Shown: one piece after another, positions 17,552-26,894 of the stretch
How the letters are laid out: the number at the start of each line of letters is the position of its first letter
Position numbering within the stretch: the stretch's first letter is position 1
From: an uncultured Spirochaetaceae bacterium
Lineage (GTDB): Bacteria > Spirochaetota > Spirochaetia > Sphaerochaetales > Sphaerochaetaceae
Length of the DNA: 64,000 nt
Reading direction: 5' to 3'
NCBI GenBank assembly: GCA_944390725.1
Contig: CALXQU010000010.1
Span: 1 to 64,000, forward strand
Position numbers and translations under genes: made by a program
Notes under the pieces: generated by a model
Database searches by the model: none
Seen by the model: the letters and a program-made list of their open reading frames with translations, nothing else
What the model was told of the DNA's origin: nothing

Positions 17552-19075
17552 ATGGAAGATTTCGAATTGCAGAACATAGAATACAAAGTCATCTGGAAGA
17601 AGGAGTTTCTTGATGAGATTTGTGGAATGGCCAATGCTTCCGGTGGGAAGATATATATCGGCAAAGATGACGATGGCAACACTGTGGATCTTGGAGTCAA
17701 TGAGACCAGAAGATTGCTTGAAACAATTCCTAACAGCATAGTCCAGGCTCTGAACTACTCTAATGTCTCTGTTGATGCAAAAAGAGATGACAATGGCCTC
17801 TATATCGAGATTATAGTTCACAAATCAGACTCTCCTGTCTTCTATCAGGGAAGCATGTACAAGCGTATCGGGACTGCCAATTTCAAAGTGGAAGGAACTC
17901 AGCAGCAGAATGCTTTGATTGAAGTCAGGAACAGGACATGGGATTCATCAATTGTTGATAATGTCTCGATTGATGACCTCGATGAAGAGAGTTTCCAGAT
18001 CTTCAGGGAAGAGGCTGTTGCATCTGGCCGTATAAGCGGCAAAGCCCTTGAAAGCAGAGAGAAGATTCTTGAAGAGCTTGAGCTTATCAAAGATGGAAAG
18101 CTTACCGTTGCTGCTGTTCTCCTGTTCCATAGAAAACCATCAAAAGTGGTACCAGGCGCATCCATACTTATTGGCAAGATGAGAAATGATGCGGATGTAG
18201 TGAGCAGTGATGAGATAAAAGGATCTCTGATGATGCTCAGCAGAAGCATCCTTGATATCCTGAAGGTGAAATATCTTTATGCACTCATATCCTACGACAT
18301 GCCTACAAGGATTGAGACATATCCATACCCGTTTGACGCACTTAGAGAAGCTGTCTTTAACTCTTTAATGCATAACGACTGGTCATCAGGACAATCTATC
18401 CTGATTAAGGTTTATGATCATTCGCTCAGCATACTCAACAGAGCTATTGTTGATGAGGACTGGACTGTGGAACACCATAAATCCCGGCATATCAATCCGC
18501 TCATATCAAATGCATTCAATAAAGCCGGACTTGTTGAGAAATTCGGTACAGGCATCACCAAAATGATTGATTCATGCAAGGACGCTGGAAATCCTGAACC
18601 TTTGTTTGAGACAGCTTCCACTGGACTTGATTTCTGCGTGACATTTCAAGCTTCCAGACTATACAAGGCAATCGAAAAATATAGGGCATTTAATAGCGAC
18701 TCTGTTGTTGACTACCGAAAGGTACTTGCACAGATGGATAAACTGACAAAGGAAAGCCCTGATGGCAGTATAAATGATGCTAGTGGCAGTTTAAATGGCA
18801 GAATAAATGACCCTAATGGCAGGTTAACCAGATTCTTGGCAGATAAGAAAACTGCAGAAACTTCAGAAGAAGATTCTGTATATTCCAGGAAGGTACGGAT
18901 TATTTCGGAACTGAAAGGAAAACCTCAAAGCACAATTGAACAATTGGTATCAGCATTGAATATTCCAGAAAGAACACTCTACAGGGATATTGAGTGGTTG
19001 AGAGAAAACGGCTATCTGGAACGTCTTGGCTCAAAGAAATCTGGTTCCTGGCATGTAATCAAGGAGCTTGAATAA
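17552..19075 (+). CDS. AlbA_2 + HATPase_c_4 regulator-like protein inside BREX
   Basis: 507 residues. The N-terminal AlbA_2/'divergent AAA_4' domain is marked by FLDEICGMANASGGKIYIGK and PVFYQGSMYKRIGTAN. A GHKL-like C-terminal domain (RecG-like, HATPase_c_4) has EAVFNSLMHNDW and VEKFGTGITKMIDS. A degenerate Gly/Asn repeat linker and a winged helix end the protein (RTLYRDIEWLRENGYLERLG). ATG 17552 is preferred to GTG 17546 because GAGG lies 5 bases before it. Such Schlafen-like/AAA_4 proteins recur in defence islands as regulators or RNA/DNA-binding factors. It sits between pglX and pglZ, both in the operon. Confidence 0.8.
   Translation: MEDFELQNIEYKVIWKKEFLDEICGMANASGGKIYIGKDDDGNTVDLGVNETRRLLETIPNSIVQALNYSNVSVDAKRDDNGLYIEIIVHKSDSPVFYQGSMYKRIGTANFKVEGTQQQNALIEVRNRTWDSSIVDNVSIDDLDEESFQIFREEAVASGRISGKALESREKILEELELIKDGKLTVAAVLLFHRKPSKVVPGASILIGKMRNDADVVSSDEIKGSLMMLSRSILDILKVKYLYALISYDMPTRIETYPYPFDALREAVFNSLMHNDWSSGQSILIKVYDHSLSILNRAIVDEDWTVEHHKSRHINPLISNAFNKAGLVEKFGTGITKMIDSCKDAGNPEPLFETASTGLDFCVTFQASRLYKAIEKYRAFNSDSVVDYRKVLAQMDKLTKESPDGSINDASGSLNGRINDPNGRLTRFLADKKTAETSEEDSVYSRKVRIISELKGKPQSTIEQLVSALNIPERTLYRDIEWLRENGYLERLGSKKSGSWHVIKELE
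18760..18832 (+). repeat. Degenerate coding repeat TGGCAGNNTAAA
   Basis: Four loosely spaced copies of TGGCAG(T/A/G)NTAA lie inside the AlbA/HATPase gene and encode a GSIND/GSLNG/GRIND/NGRLT linker. They look like a slipped-strand expansion between the ATPase-like domain and the winged helix. Confidence 0.5.
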
Positions 19076-19076
19076 G

Positions 19077-21581
19077 ATGAATGATACCTTGTTAAGCAAT
19101 CTCACGAAGCAATTTGAATCACATAGGGTCGTCTTCTGGTATGATCCATCTTCAGAATTTTCCGATCAGCTTGATGTGATGCCGGATGGAGTTACGCTCA
19201 TCAGAGCCTCTGAATACAACGACTTTGCAATCAAGTACAGAATTCTCACAGAAGAGCCAGAGAAGAAGTTCCTGGTCTACTATGAGAAGGATGAGCCTGA
19301 ATATGAGGACAACTGGCTTCTCGACATTCAGCTGTCAAATACCGTGTTCAGGACTGATAAGGAGTCTATTCTCCTTTCGGATCTTAATCTGCCACACTCA
19401 TTCATAGGAACACTCAGAAAGCATCTCCCGTTCTTTGACAACAAGAAACTTGTGAAGAAGCTTAATTCATTGATCAGTCCGGATATGAGCGAGGAGGCTT
19501 TTGAGCATCTGCTTCTTGCAACTACAGCAGGGGAAGACTCGTTCAATCTCCAGATGATCATTGATTCCCTTGTAGCTGCCTATGCTGATGATGGAGAGCT
19601 CTATGAGACGGTAAAGGAATACGGCCTTGATCAGCTCTTATGGAATGATATTGCTTCTCTCTACGGCTATTCGAAGGAAAATCCGAGCATTGAAGATTTC
19701 TATCTTTCTGTATTTGAAACTTCACTTCAGCACTTCCTTGGTTCTGCTACAACACTCCAGGCAGATGCATATGGCCTGCTGAAGCACTGGAAGGACTCAG
19801 GGAAATTCAAAGATTCCGGACTATATAAAACTCTCTCAGATAAAGCAGCTGAGGAACTTTCTGCGCCTAAGCATCTGGCAGATGTCCCTATTGAGTCTCT
19901 CTCTACGTTTGATGATTACGTTTTTGTCGAAGAAGAGATCATTGCACGGCTTACAGCCAGTACACTTAATCAGACGATGGGAATTGAGGCAATCAGACAG
20001 ATTGCAGAGAGAAGAAGAAGTTCAGTCTGGTATTCTGAATACAGCTCGGTTTATCAGAGCATCGTGCTGGCAAAGACAATGCTGGATGCCGTGAAGAACA
20101 TCTCTCTCGCAATGGATACTCCTGATGCAGGAATAAGCAAATACGTCAAAGAGTGGTCACATATAGACAACGCATATAGGAACTTCAAGACACAAGTCCG
20201 CACCTGCCTGAACATCAATTCAGACATGGAGGCTCTCTCGGATAAAGTCGAGTCATCTTATGTGACAAACTTCCTCATTCCACTTGGAGAGAAGTGGACA
20301 CCGTTTGCAAAAGAATTGCTTGAGAATGGCTGGAGAACGGATGGAAATATCCAGAGACAGAGTATCTTCTACCACTACAACATCAAGAATCTCCAGATAA
20401 GAGGAAACAAGGCTGTTGTCCTCATTTCCGATGCCATGCGTTATGAAATTGGAGATGAACTTGTAAGTGAGATCAATTCTCAGCAACGTTACAAGGCTTC
20501 AATCCAGCCGCTTCTCGCATCAGCTCCAACTTATACACAGCTTGGTATGGCAGCACTGCTACCTCATGAGACACTTACAATTTCATCAGATGGAAGTGCA
20601 GTCTATGCGGACGGTGTAAGTACACAGGGGATTGTTAACAGGGAAAAGATCCTGAAGAATGCATCAGATGGCAAAGCCGTCGCATTGGATTCTGATCATG
20701 TCCTCAAGATGAAAAGCGATGATCTCAGAACGGTCATCAAGGATAACTCTGTAATCTATGTTTATCATGACCTGATTGACCGTGAAGGAGAAGACAATCT
20801 CTTCAAGGCGGCTCATGAGGCAATTGATGAGCTCAAGAACATCATCAGAAAGCTTGGCTCCTCTAATGCGAATACAATCTATGTCACAGCAGATCACGGT
20901 TTCCTGTTCCAGGAAAGTGACCTTGAGTCTCATCAGTACATCTCAGATGGCTCAGTCAGAGGAAAGGATGTTCATCAGGTCAGTGGAAGACGCTGTACAA
21001 TAGGCTACGACCTTGAGTCATCGGATTCTCTCATGATTGCAAAGCTGAGGGATATAGGACTATCTAACGATGATGACCTCGAAGTTGCATTCCCAAACTC
21101 AATTCTCAGAATGAGAGTGCAGGGAGCAAACACGAACTTCGTCCATGGAGGACTCTCGCTTCAGGAAATAATCATTCCTCTCATCAAGGTTGATAAAGCA
21201 CGTAAGGATGACATAACAGATGTCTCAATTGAGATACTCACGAATCTGAAGACTATAACTACAGGAAGTGTTGTTGTGACATTCTTCCAGGAGGATTATG
21301 TCTCAGACAAGGTTCAGGGCTATGAAGCTACATTCGGCTTCTATTCTCAGGATGGCACTGCTATCTCTGATATCGAGAAGAGGATAGTCGCAAGTGAGGC
21401 TATAGATCCGAAGAAGAGGGAATTCCAGATTGTGTTCTACCTTAACAAGGAATCTGAGAAATACAACAGACGGCCAGTGTTCCTGAGAATACAGAAGATC
21501 CTTTCATCTGGCAGAACTACCTTGATTGCAGAGAAGGAATGTATCCTCTCCCGCTCGATGAGTTCGGATTTTGATTTCTAG
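19077..21581 (+). CDS. pglZ: PglZ, BREX phosphatase-fold protein (type A)
   Basis: 834 residues from ATG 19077, which has AAGGAG 10 bases upstream; TTG 19068 is in frame but unlikely. The PglZ domain shows alkaline-phosphatase-superfamily metal motifs: VVLISDAMRYEIGDEL (about 445-460) and IYVTADHGFLFQES (about 600-613). The N-terminal part, including VVFWYDPSSEF, matches BREX-1 PglZ. PglZ is essential for BREX methylation and defence and interacts with PglX and BrxB. It starts just after the AlbA/HATPase gene and ends 11 bases before brxL. Confidence 0.92.
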   Translation: MNDTLLSNLTKQFESHRVVFWYDPSSEFSDQLDVMPDGVTLIRASEYNDFAIKYRILTEEPEKKFLVYYEKDEPEYEDNWLLDIQLSNTVFRTDKESILLSDLNLPHSFIGTLRKHLPFFDNKKLVKKLNSLISPDMSEEAFEHLLLATTAGEDSFNLQMIIDSLVAAYADDGELYETVKEYGLDQLLWNDIASLYGYSKENPSIEDFYLSVFETSLQHFLGSATTLQADAYGLLKHWKDSGKFKDSGLYKTLSDKAAEELSAPKHLADVPIESLSTFDDYVFVEEEIIARLTASTLNQTMGIEAIRQIAERRRSSVWYSEYSSVYQSIVLAKTMLDAVKNISLAMDTPDAGISKYVKEWSHIDNAYRNFKTQVRTCLNINSDMEALSDKVESSYVTNFLIPLGEKWTPFAKELLENGWRTDGNIQRQSIFYHYNIKNLQIRGNKAVVLISDAMRYEIGDELVSEINSQQRYKASIQPLLASAPTYTQLGMAALLPHETLTISSDGSAVYADGVSTQGIVNREKILKNASDGKAVALDSDHVLKMKSDDLRTVIKDNSVIYVYHDLIDREGEDNLFKAAHEAIDELKNIIRKLGSSNANTIYVTADHGFLFQESDLESHQYISDGSVRGKDVHQVSGRRCTIGYDLESSDSLMIAKLRDIGLSNDDDLEVAFPNSILRMRVQGANTNFVHGGLSLQEIIIPLIKVDKARKDDITDVSIEILTNLKTITTGSVVVTFFQEDYVSDKVQGYEATFGFYSQDGTAISDIEKRIVASEAIDPKKREFQIVFYLNKESEKYNRRPVFLRIQKILSSGRTTLIAEKECILSRSMSSDFDF

Positions 21582-21592
21582 GAGGTAAAAAG

Positions 21593-23674
21593 GTGAAAGA
21601 GTTTGACCAGAAGATACATGATGCCTTTCCAGGTCTTGTCGTGAGGAAAGACCTGGTGAAGGAAGTGAAGGGAAATGCGATAGTCCCTTCTTATGTTCTT
21701 GAGTACCTCCTTGGGCAGTACTGTGCCACAGACGATCAGGAAACGGTCAAGGCCGGAATCGAGAGCGTCAAGTCAATCCTCGCAGCACACTATGTGCACC
21801 GAAATGAGGCAAACAAGATCAGAGCTGAGATAAGCGAGCGTGGACAGAAGAAAGTCATCGACATGATCTCTGTCACATTCAATGAGAAGAAGGACACATA
21901 CGAAGCGTCTTTCTCCAACCTTGGAATCTCTAAGGTGCTTGTTGATTCCGACACCATCAAGAAACATCAGAAATTGCTTGTGAATGGTGTATGGTGTATA
22001 GCGACAGTGAGTTATCAGCTGGATGAAGAATCAAAGGATTCATCTCCTTGGCATATAGAGAACCTGAAGCCGATACAGCTCTCGAACTTCGACTTTGACA
22101 TGTTCCTTGCTGGCAGAAAACAATTCACATCCGATGAATGGATTGATGTACTGATGCAGTCAATCGGATTCAATCCGGATATGTTCTCAAAGAGACTGAA
22201 GCTTCTACATCTGCTCCGCCTCGTGCCGTTTGTGGAGAGAAACTACAACCTCATAGAACTGGGCCCGAAGGGAACTGGAAAGAGCCATATCTACTCTGAA
22301 ATGTCCCCATACGGCATGTTGCTCTCCGGCGGAGAAGTCACTGTTGCAAAGCTCTTCGTGAACAACAACCGCAATCAGCTCGGACTTGTGGGATTCTGGG
22401 ATGTCGTTGCATTCGATGAATTCGCAGGACAGGCGAAGAAGGTTGATAAGGCGCTCGTCGATATCATGAAGAACTACATGGCCAACAAATCTTTCTCTCG
22501 TGGTATCGAAACGATGCACGCTGAAGCTTCAATGGTCTTTGTCGGCAATACAAAGCATACAGTACCATATATGCTGAAGAACTCGGATCTCTTTGAAGAG
22601 CTTCCAAGTGCATACCATGATTCAGCTTTCATCGACCGTATCCATGCTTTCGTCCCCGGCTGGGAGTTCGACAGCATTCGCTTTGACATGTTCTCGGATG
22701 GCTACGGCTTCATAGTGGATTATCTTGCCGAGATGCTCCGCTATATGCGTAACCGTGATTACTCGAACATTTATCAGGACTACTTTACGCTCTCTTCTGA
22801 TATCACAACTCGTGACAAGGATGGTATAAACAAGACTTTCTCTGGTCTGATGAAGCTTATTTATCCCAATGGCGAAGCTACAAAGGAAGAGGCAAAAGAG
22901 ATTCTGGAATTTGCAATTGAACAGAGAAAGAGAGTCAAGGATCAGCTTGTTCGCATAGATGCGACATTCTATGACACTGAGTTCAGTTACCTTGACAATT
23001 CTTCAAAAGAGAAGATTCAGATTCTTGCCCGTGAGGAGAAGGAGTTCCCGGAGCTTTACAAGAAGCAGGCAAGCGAGGCAAGCCCTGAAGAAAAGAGAGA
23101 GCCAGAGAAACAACAAGCTGAGGATACACAAACCATTCCGGACTCTCTTAAATCCAATGCCAAGATACTGGGGCCTTTGTTTCCTTCACCAAAAGCAGGA
23201 AACTTCAGTTATGAGGAAGATCAGAGCGGAGTATCCTACGAGAAGCTCTTCGGAGACTATCTTGACGGAGCAACCAGGATTGAGATTCAGGATCCATACA
23301 TTATCAAGCCTTATCAGACAAGGAATCTGATGGAATTCCTGGAGGTCGTATATCATCATAAGAAGCCAGAAGATGAAGTATCTGTAACGCTTCTTACAAA
23401 GGCTGACAGAGATTATTTCGAAGATCAGGACATGAGGCTGTCAAGAATCAAAGATAGCGCTGCTCTAATCGGCATTGATTTCGAATACTCCTATGATGGC
23501 ACTGACACGATTCATGATAGAAACATCATCTTGAACAATGGTTGGAAGATCATCCTCGGAAGAGGACTCGATATTTTCCAGGTATTCGACACAGATATGC
23601 TTTCATTTGCTTCAAGAGTGCAGGAAATCAGGAAATGCAAGGCATTTGAAATTACGTATCTTAAAAATGATTAA
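21593..23674 (+). CDS. brxL: BrxL, Lon-like/MCM-like BREX ATPase
   Basis: 693 residues starting with GTG, AGGAGG 7 bases upstream. N-terminal DNA-binding-like region, then Walker A in ELGPKGTGKSHIYSEM (about 222-237), Walker B in VAFDEFAG (about 265-272), and VGNTKHTVPYML later. The C-terminal ~150 residues (YEKLFGDYLDGATRIEIQDP onward) match the BrxL C-terminal domain. BrxL assembles on DNA as a hexameric motor and is the defence effector of type I BREX. Its presence marks this locus as type I and complete. Thirteen bases separate it from the next gene. Confidence 0.92.
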   Translation: MKEFDQKIHDAFPGLVVRKDLVKEVKGNAIVPSYVLEYLLGQYCATDDQETVKAGIESVKSILAAHYVHRNEANKIRAEISERGQKKVIDMISVTFNEKKDTYEASFSNLGISKVLVDSDTIKKHQKLLVNGVWCIATVSYQLDEESKDSSPWHIENLKPIQLSNFDFDMFLAGRKQFTSDEWIDVLMQSIGFNPDMFSKRLKLLHLLRLVPFVERNYNLIELGPKGTGKSHIYSEMSPYGMLLSGGEVTVAKLFVNNNRNQLGLVGFWDVVAFDEFAGQAKKVDKALVDIMKNYMANKSFSRGIETMHAEASMVFVGNTKHTVPYMLKNSDLFEELPSAYHDSAFIDRIHAFVPGWEFDSIRFDMFSDGYGFIVDYLAEMLRYMRNRDYSNIYQDYFTLSSDITTRDKDGINKTFSGLMKLIYPNGEATKEEAKEILEFAIEQRKRVKDQLVRIDATFYDTEFSYLDNSSKEKIQILAREEKEFPELYKKQASEASPEEKREPEKQQAEDTQTIPDSLKSNAKILGPLFPSPKAGNFSYEEDQSGVSYEKLFGDYLDGATRIEIQDPYIIKPYQTRNLMEFLEVVYHHKKPEDEVSVTLLTKADRDYFEDQDMRLSRIKDSAALIGIDFEYSYDGTDTIHDRNIILNNGWKIILGRGLDIFQVFDTDMLSFASRVQEIRKCKAFEITYLKND

Positions 23675-23686
23675 GGATGGTTATCA

Positions 23687-24763
23687 GTGAATAGTGAAGC
23701 AGAGCTTGTTCAAACTCTTGTATCAATGATTATCCAAGATCTACGCCAATGTGGGTATGGTGTAATTGTAAATTTGATAAAGAAATCAGAATATACACTT
23801 GATTTTTTGAGCCACGATAATTGGGATGGCGGAATAAATTATTACTATTTGGACTTTTATTTACCTTTTAGCGAATACTCAAACATTTTGCAGAAAAAAA
23901 GTGAATATGAGGAGATGGTGCTTAACTCTTTGCAGTCATTCTTTTCAGATGATCATACTAAAATTTATGGAGTTAGAATCAAAGCAAAGCTGACAAAATA
24001 TATTGATTGGGTAGCAATACAACCAAAAGAGAATCGGGACTCTGTTTTGCGATTAATAAATGAAGAGAAGGACATTCTGGTAAAAGCAGGGACTGGAATT
24101 ATTCAAATCCGAGATACCAAGGAAAACAACTCATATAAAGTAAAGCACCAGTATCTTTGTAATGTATTATCTAAGTTAGGTCTTTCACATGCTCATAACT
24201 ATAATGATTTGTGGGATTGGTATACCGACTATAATGATAAGGAATTAAAAACTTATCAAAGTAGAAGAGCTTATCTAAAAGAACTTTACTCGCCTTTGAT
24301 TCATATGATTGAAGGTTCTGAGGATAATAGTATTAATTTACTTCATTATGATAAAACTGGATGGGATAAGGTTGATGAAGATGCACAAAGAATGAAAGAA
24401 ATCTTAGAAGGTGCATATAAAACTCAGGATTTTCAATCAGTTGGCATGTATGGTCGAGAGTTGTTAATTACTTTAGCACAGACGGTTTATAGAAAAGAAA
24501 AACATGGATCTACTATTGATGGAGTAGAAATTAGCCAAACCGACTCAAAACGTATGCTTGATGCGTACGTAACATTCTGTCTAAAGAACAAAAGTCGTGA
24601 AAGAGAAACTAAATTTGCAAGAGCTGCTGTAGATTTCTCAAATGAATTAACTCATACAAGAACAGCTGTTTCTATGGATGCTGAATTATGTTATACGGCT
24701 GTTCTGTCAACAGTCCACATTATTAGGGTTCTAAATAAGTATGAGCCTAATGGGGTATTTTAA
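23687..24763 (+). CDS. Uncharacterised protein with HEPN-like C-terminus, after BREX
   Basis: 358 residues, GTG start with AAGGATGG upstream. The N-terminal ~115 residues look like a mixed domain with YYYLDFYLPFSEY. The C-terminal ~120 residues resemble a helical HEPN-like module seen in phage-exclusion proteins: QDFQSVGMYGRELLITLAQ, SQTDSKRMLDAYVTFCL, and AAVDFSNELTHTRTAVSMDA. The exact HEPN catalytic R..H motif is not clear. DNA is strikingly AT-richer than BREX. The stop overlaps the next start (TAATG), so the two genes are translationally coupled and probably act together. Defence function is inferred from context. Confidence 0.65.
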   Translation: MNSEAELVQTLVSMIIQDLRQCGYGVIVNLIKKSEYTLDFLSHDNWDGGINYYYLDFYLPFSEYSNILQKKSEYEEMVLNSLQSFFSDDHTKIYGVRIKAKLTKYIDWVAIQPKENRDSVLRLINEEKDILVKAGTGIIQIRDTKENNSYKVKHQYLCNVLSKLGLSHAHNYNDLWDWYTDYNDKELKTYQSRRAYLKELYSPLIHMIEGSEDNSINLLHYDKTGWDKVDEDAQRMKEILEGAYKTQDFQSVGMYGRELLITLAQTVYRKEKHGSTIDGVEISQTDSKRMLDAYVTFCLKNKSRERETKFARAAVDFSNELTHTRTAVSMDAELCYTAVLSTVHIIRVLNKYEPNGVF

Positions 24764-26055
24764 TGATTACGCAGGTTACAAGAACTAAAATAGCGAGTTT
24801 ATTCCTTAATGGAATTGATGTTGACTGGATTACAGTGCCATATTTGTTTTCTGGTAATAAGGATGAAGTTTCTTTTTTGGCTGATCTTTACAATCTTAAA
24901 CAAATGCCAAGTTATGATTCACGTTTGAAAAATGCTGAAGAGGATATTTTTCAGCATCGAATAAGAAACTATGATTGGAGTAATTCTTGGGTTTTTGAAG
25001 ATGATAGATTCAACCTTAAGAGGTGTTGTGATAGTGAATATCTGAAATTTATATTACACATTTTTGCCCCTGATATTCGAGCGAGTAACTGGACAAATTT
25101 GTACGAACAGGTAAATCAATTATTGCGTGTGGACGGTGTAGAGCTTTATGAAAAGGATATTATTTCTAACGAACCTATATTTGGCTATAGGAAATATGAT
25201 CTTGTCAAAGGATGGCAACCTTTTTCTATTCGTGAATCCATGGTTCATGATGTAAATGCCATTGCTAGTCTACTCAAAAAGGAATTACTTCTTGCTATTG
25301 CGGAATCAATACAAATACATGACATATCTGTAAGAACCCAGCCGGATTATTTTGATTCATATTGGGTTAATTCAACTGCCATTGAAGTGTTGAAAGAAGA
25401 TTTAGATATTCCAGAAGAGTTACAGGAACATGATATAAAAGAGATTCTTACTGACAAAATCAGTCCATGCAAGGTGTTGGATGCCTTAGAGCTCTTTGCA
25501 GGAAATGACGAATCATTTCGTGTAGAAATTAATGATCTTTTTGAAAGAAATAAAATCCCATTGAAACTGTTGCATAAAGAACTGATTGTTATTGATGATA
25601 GGTATATTCCGCATCCCATGATAATAGATGCCTCAAGCTCAAAAGCTTTTACAGCATGCCGACAGGCTTTTGATTCTATGCGAGCTTGTATTGACAGGGG
25701 TGAGTACCTTGATGCTGTTCACTATTCAATTACAGCAATTGATTCGGCATTAAAGGACATGGCAAAAGAGAAGAATATTCAAATAGCACAAGATTGTAAG
25801 ATATTGGATTTGCAGAACTCCGTTTTCCAAGCTTATGGTATTCATCCTGGATCAACACAAAATACTCTTATTAGAAATATTTCTGGATCAATCACCAAAA
25901 TTGTAAGTTCATTATCAAAGCTTAGAAATTATTATAGTTCAGCACACGGAAATTCTAGTGAAGAAATTCCGGAATACACAAAAGCACAGATAAATTTGCT
26001 TGCTGATTCTACAGCCACTATATGTAATTATCTGATTTCAGTTTTTTATGGGTAA
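24763..26055 (+). CDS. AbiJ-like protein with C-terminal Abi_C HEPN domain
   Basis: 430 residues. The N-terminal ~130 residues resemble an AbiJ N-terminal domain: VDWITVPYLFSGNKDEVSFL, LKQMPSYDSRLKNAEEDIFQ then HR.RNYDW. The last ~150 residues fit Abi_C: a helix pair around SALKDMAKEKNIQIAQ and the HEPN RNase motif LRNYYSSAHG (Arg388, His395). HEPN proteins cleave RNA during abortive infection. The gene overlaps the 358-residue partner by one base, shares its AT-rich composition, and follows BREX without a terminator. A toxin-like effector role is a fair inference, not proven. Confidence 0.75.
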   Translation: MITQVTRTKIASLFLNGIDVDWITVPYLFSGNKDEVSFLADLYNLKQMPSYDSRLKNAEEDIFQHRIRNYDWSNSWVFEDDRFNLKRCCDSEYLKFILHIFAPDIRASNWTNLYEQVNQLLRVDGVELYEKDIISNEPIFGYRKYDLVKGWQPFSIRESMVHDVNAIASLLKKELLLAIAESIQIHDISVRTQPDYFDSYWVNSTAIEVLKEDLDIPEELQEHDIKEILTDKISPCKVLDALELFAGNDESFRVEINDLFERNKIPLKLLHKELIVIDDRYIPHPMIIDASSSKAFTACRQAFDSMRACIDRGEYLDAVHYSITAIDSALKDMAKEKNIQIAQDCKILDLQNSVFQAYGIHPGSTQNTLIRNISGSITKIVSSLSKLRNYYSSAHGNSSEEIPEYTKAQINLLADSTATICNYLISVFYG

Positions 26056-26095
26056 TTGATAATTGTATGTGCATTCAATAACAGTTTTATGGATA

Positions 26096-26803
26096 CTAAT
26101 ATACTGTTAAGAATGAATCGACGCATAATACCATTGTTAAATGTAAAGGATAGTAAGCGTAGAAAACTAATCCGGGAATTCTGCCTTTCCCTTGTTCTTC
26201 GGTCTTGCTTCTCAAAGCAAAGATGACAGCAGAAGCCAGAAATATTGATATCGTACCTGCGATATACTCTGCCTGTGTCTCAGCATAGAGAATTGTTCTG
26301 AGAATGAAATAGGAAGAGGGTATCAGAATTAGTGAGAGTTGTTCTTTCTGCTTCTTCTGGAGTACGTTGAAGATGATTGTAAACACCGGAGCAATAATGC
26401 TCCAGTCACAGATCAGTGATATCGGGAAGAACAGAGCTAAAGTGGCGAGCGCTGTCAGAAGTCCTTTTCTATCAAGTAAATAGATTATAGTTAAGCTTGC
26501 TAACAAAGTAAAAAGAATGTTCAGCTGCAGTCCAAACAAAAGATAGAAAGGGATTTCAGATATCACAGCCCAGAGAAGAAGTCTCTCTCCATACTTCAGA
26601 ACAGATCTGGTGTATCTCAGGCCCTGGGTAATGAAGAAGCACATTATCACAATTGTGAAATTCCCGAAGAACTGACAGATGGTGTACAAGTCACTTCCTT
26701 CGTTCAGGAATACTGTGGAAGCGTGATCCGCTGTCATTGCGATGATTGCAAAAATCTTCAGGAAGTCTCTTGCTGTGTTGTACTGTGGCTTATCAGTGTT
26801 CAT
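26096..26803 (-). CDS. traX: TraX-family membrane protein
   Basis: 235 residues with about seven membrane segments. TraX hallmarks are visible: FLKIFAIIAMTADHASTVFL at the start, FFITQGLRYTRS, and the closing FYAYYPLHLTMVLC. TraX acetylates F-pilin in the F plasmid; chromosomal homologues are integral-membrane acyltransferase-like proteins of unclear role. The ATG was once fused to the stop of an M48 peptidase gene (ATGA), before the IS21 element inserted upstream. Now it lies 31 bases beyond the IS end and may need IS-borne or weak local transcription. Confidence 0.85.
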   Translation of the reverse strand: MNTDKPQYNTARDFLKIFAIIAMTADHASTVFLNEGSDLYTICQFFGNFTIVIMCFFITQGLRYTRSVLKYGERLLLWAVISEIPFYLLFGLQLNILFTLLASLTIIYLLDRKGLLTALATLALFFPISLICDWSIIAPVFTIIFNVLQKKQKEQLSLILIPSSYFILRTILYAETQAEYIAGTISIFLASAVIFALRSKTEEQGKGRIPGLVFYAYYPLHLTMVLCVDSFLTVY

Positions 26804-26827
26804 ACGTAGTAATCACCATAGACAGCG

Positions 26828-26833
26828 ACGCAG
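26828..26833. repeat. IS21 target-site duplication, left copy
   Basis: ACGCAG immediately outside the left IS end; an identical copy is at 29431-29436. A six-base duplication is normal for IS21-family insertion. Confidence 0.85.
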
Positions 26834-26894
26834 TGATTATTCGCTCGCAAAAGCACCAGCGCTCACAGAATGAGCACCGATGCCAATATGCACT

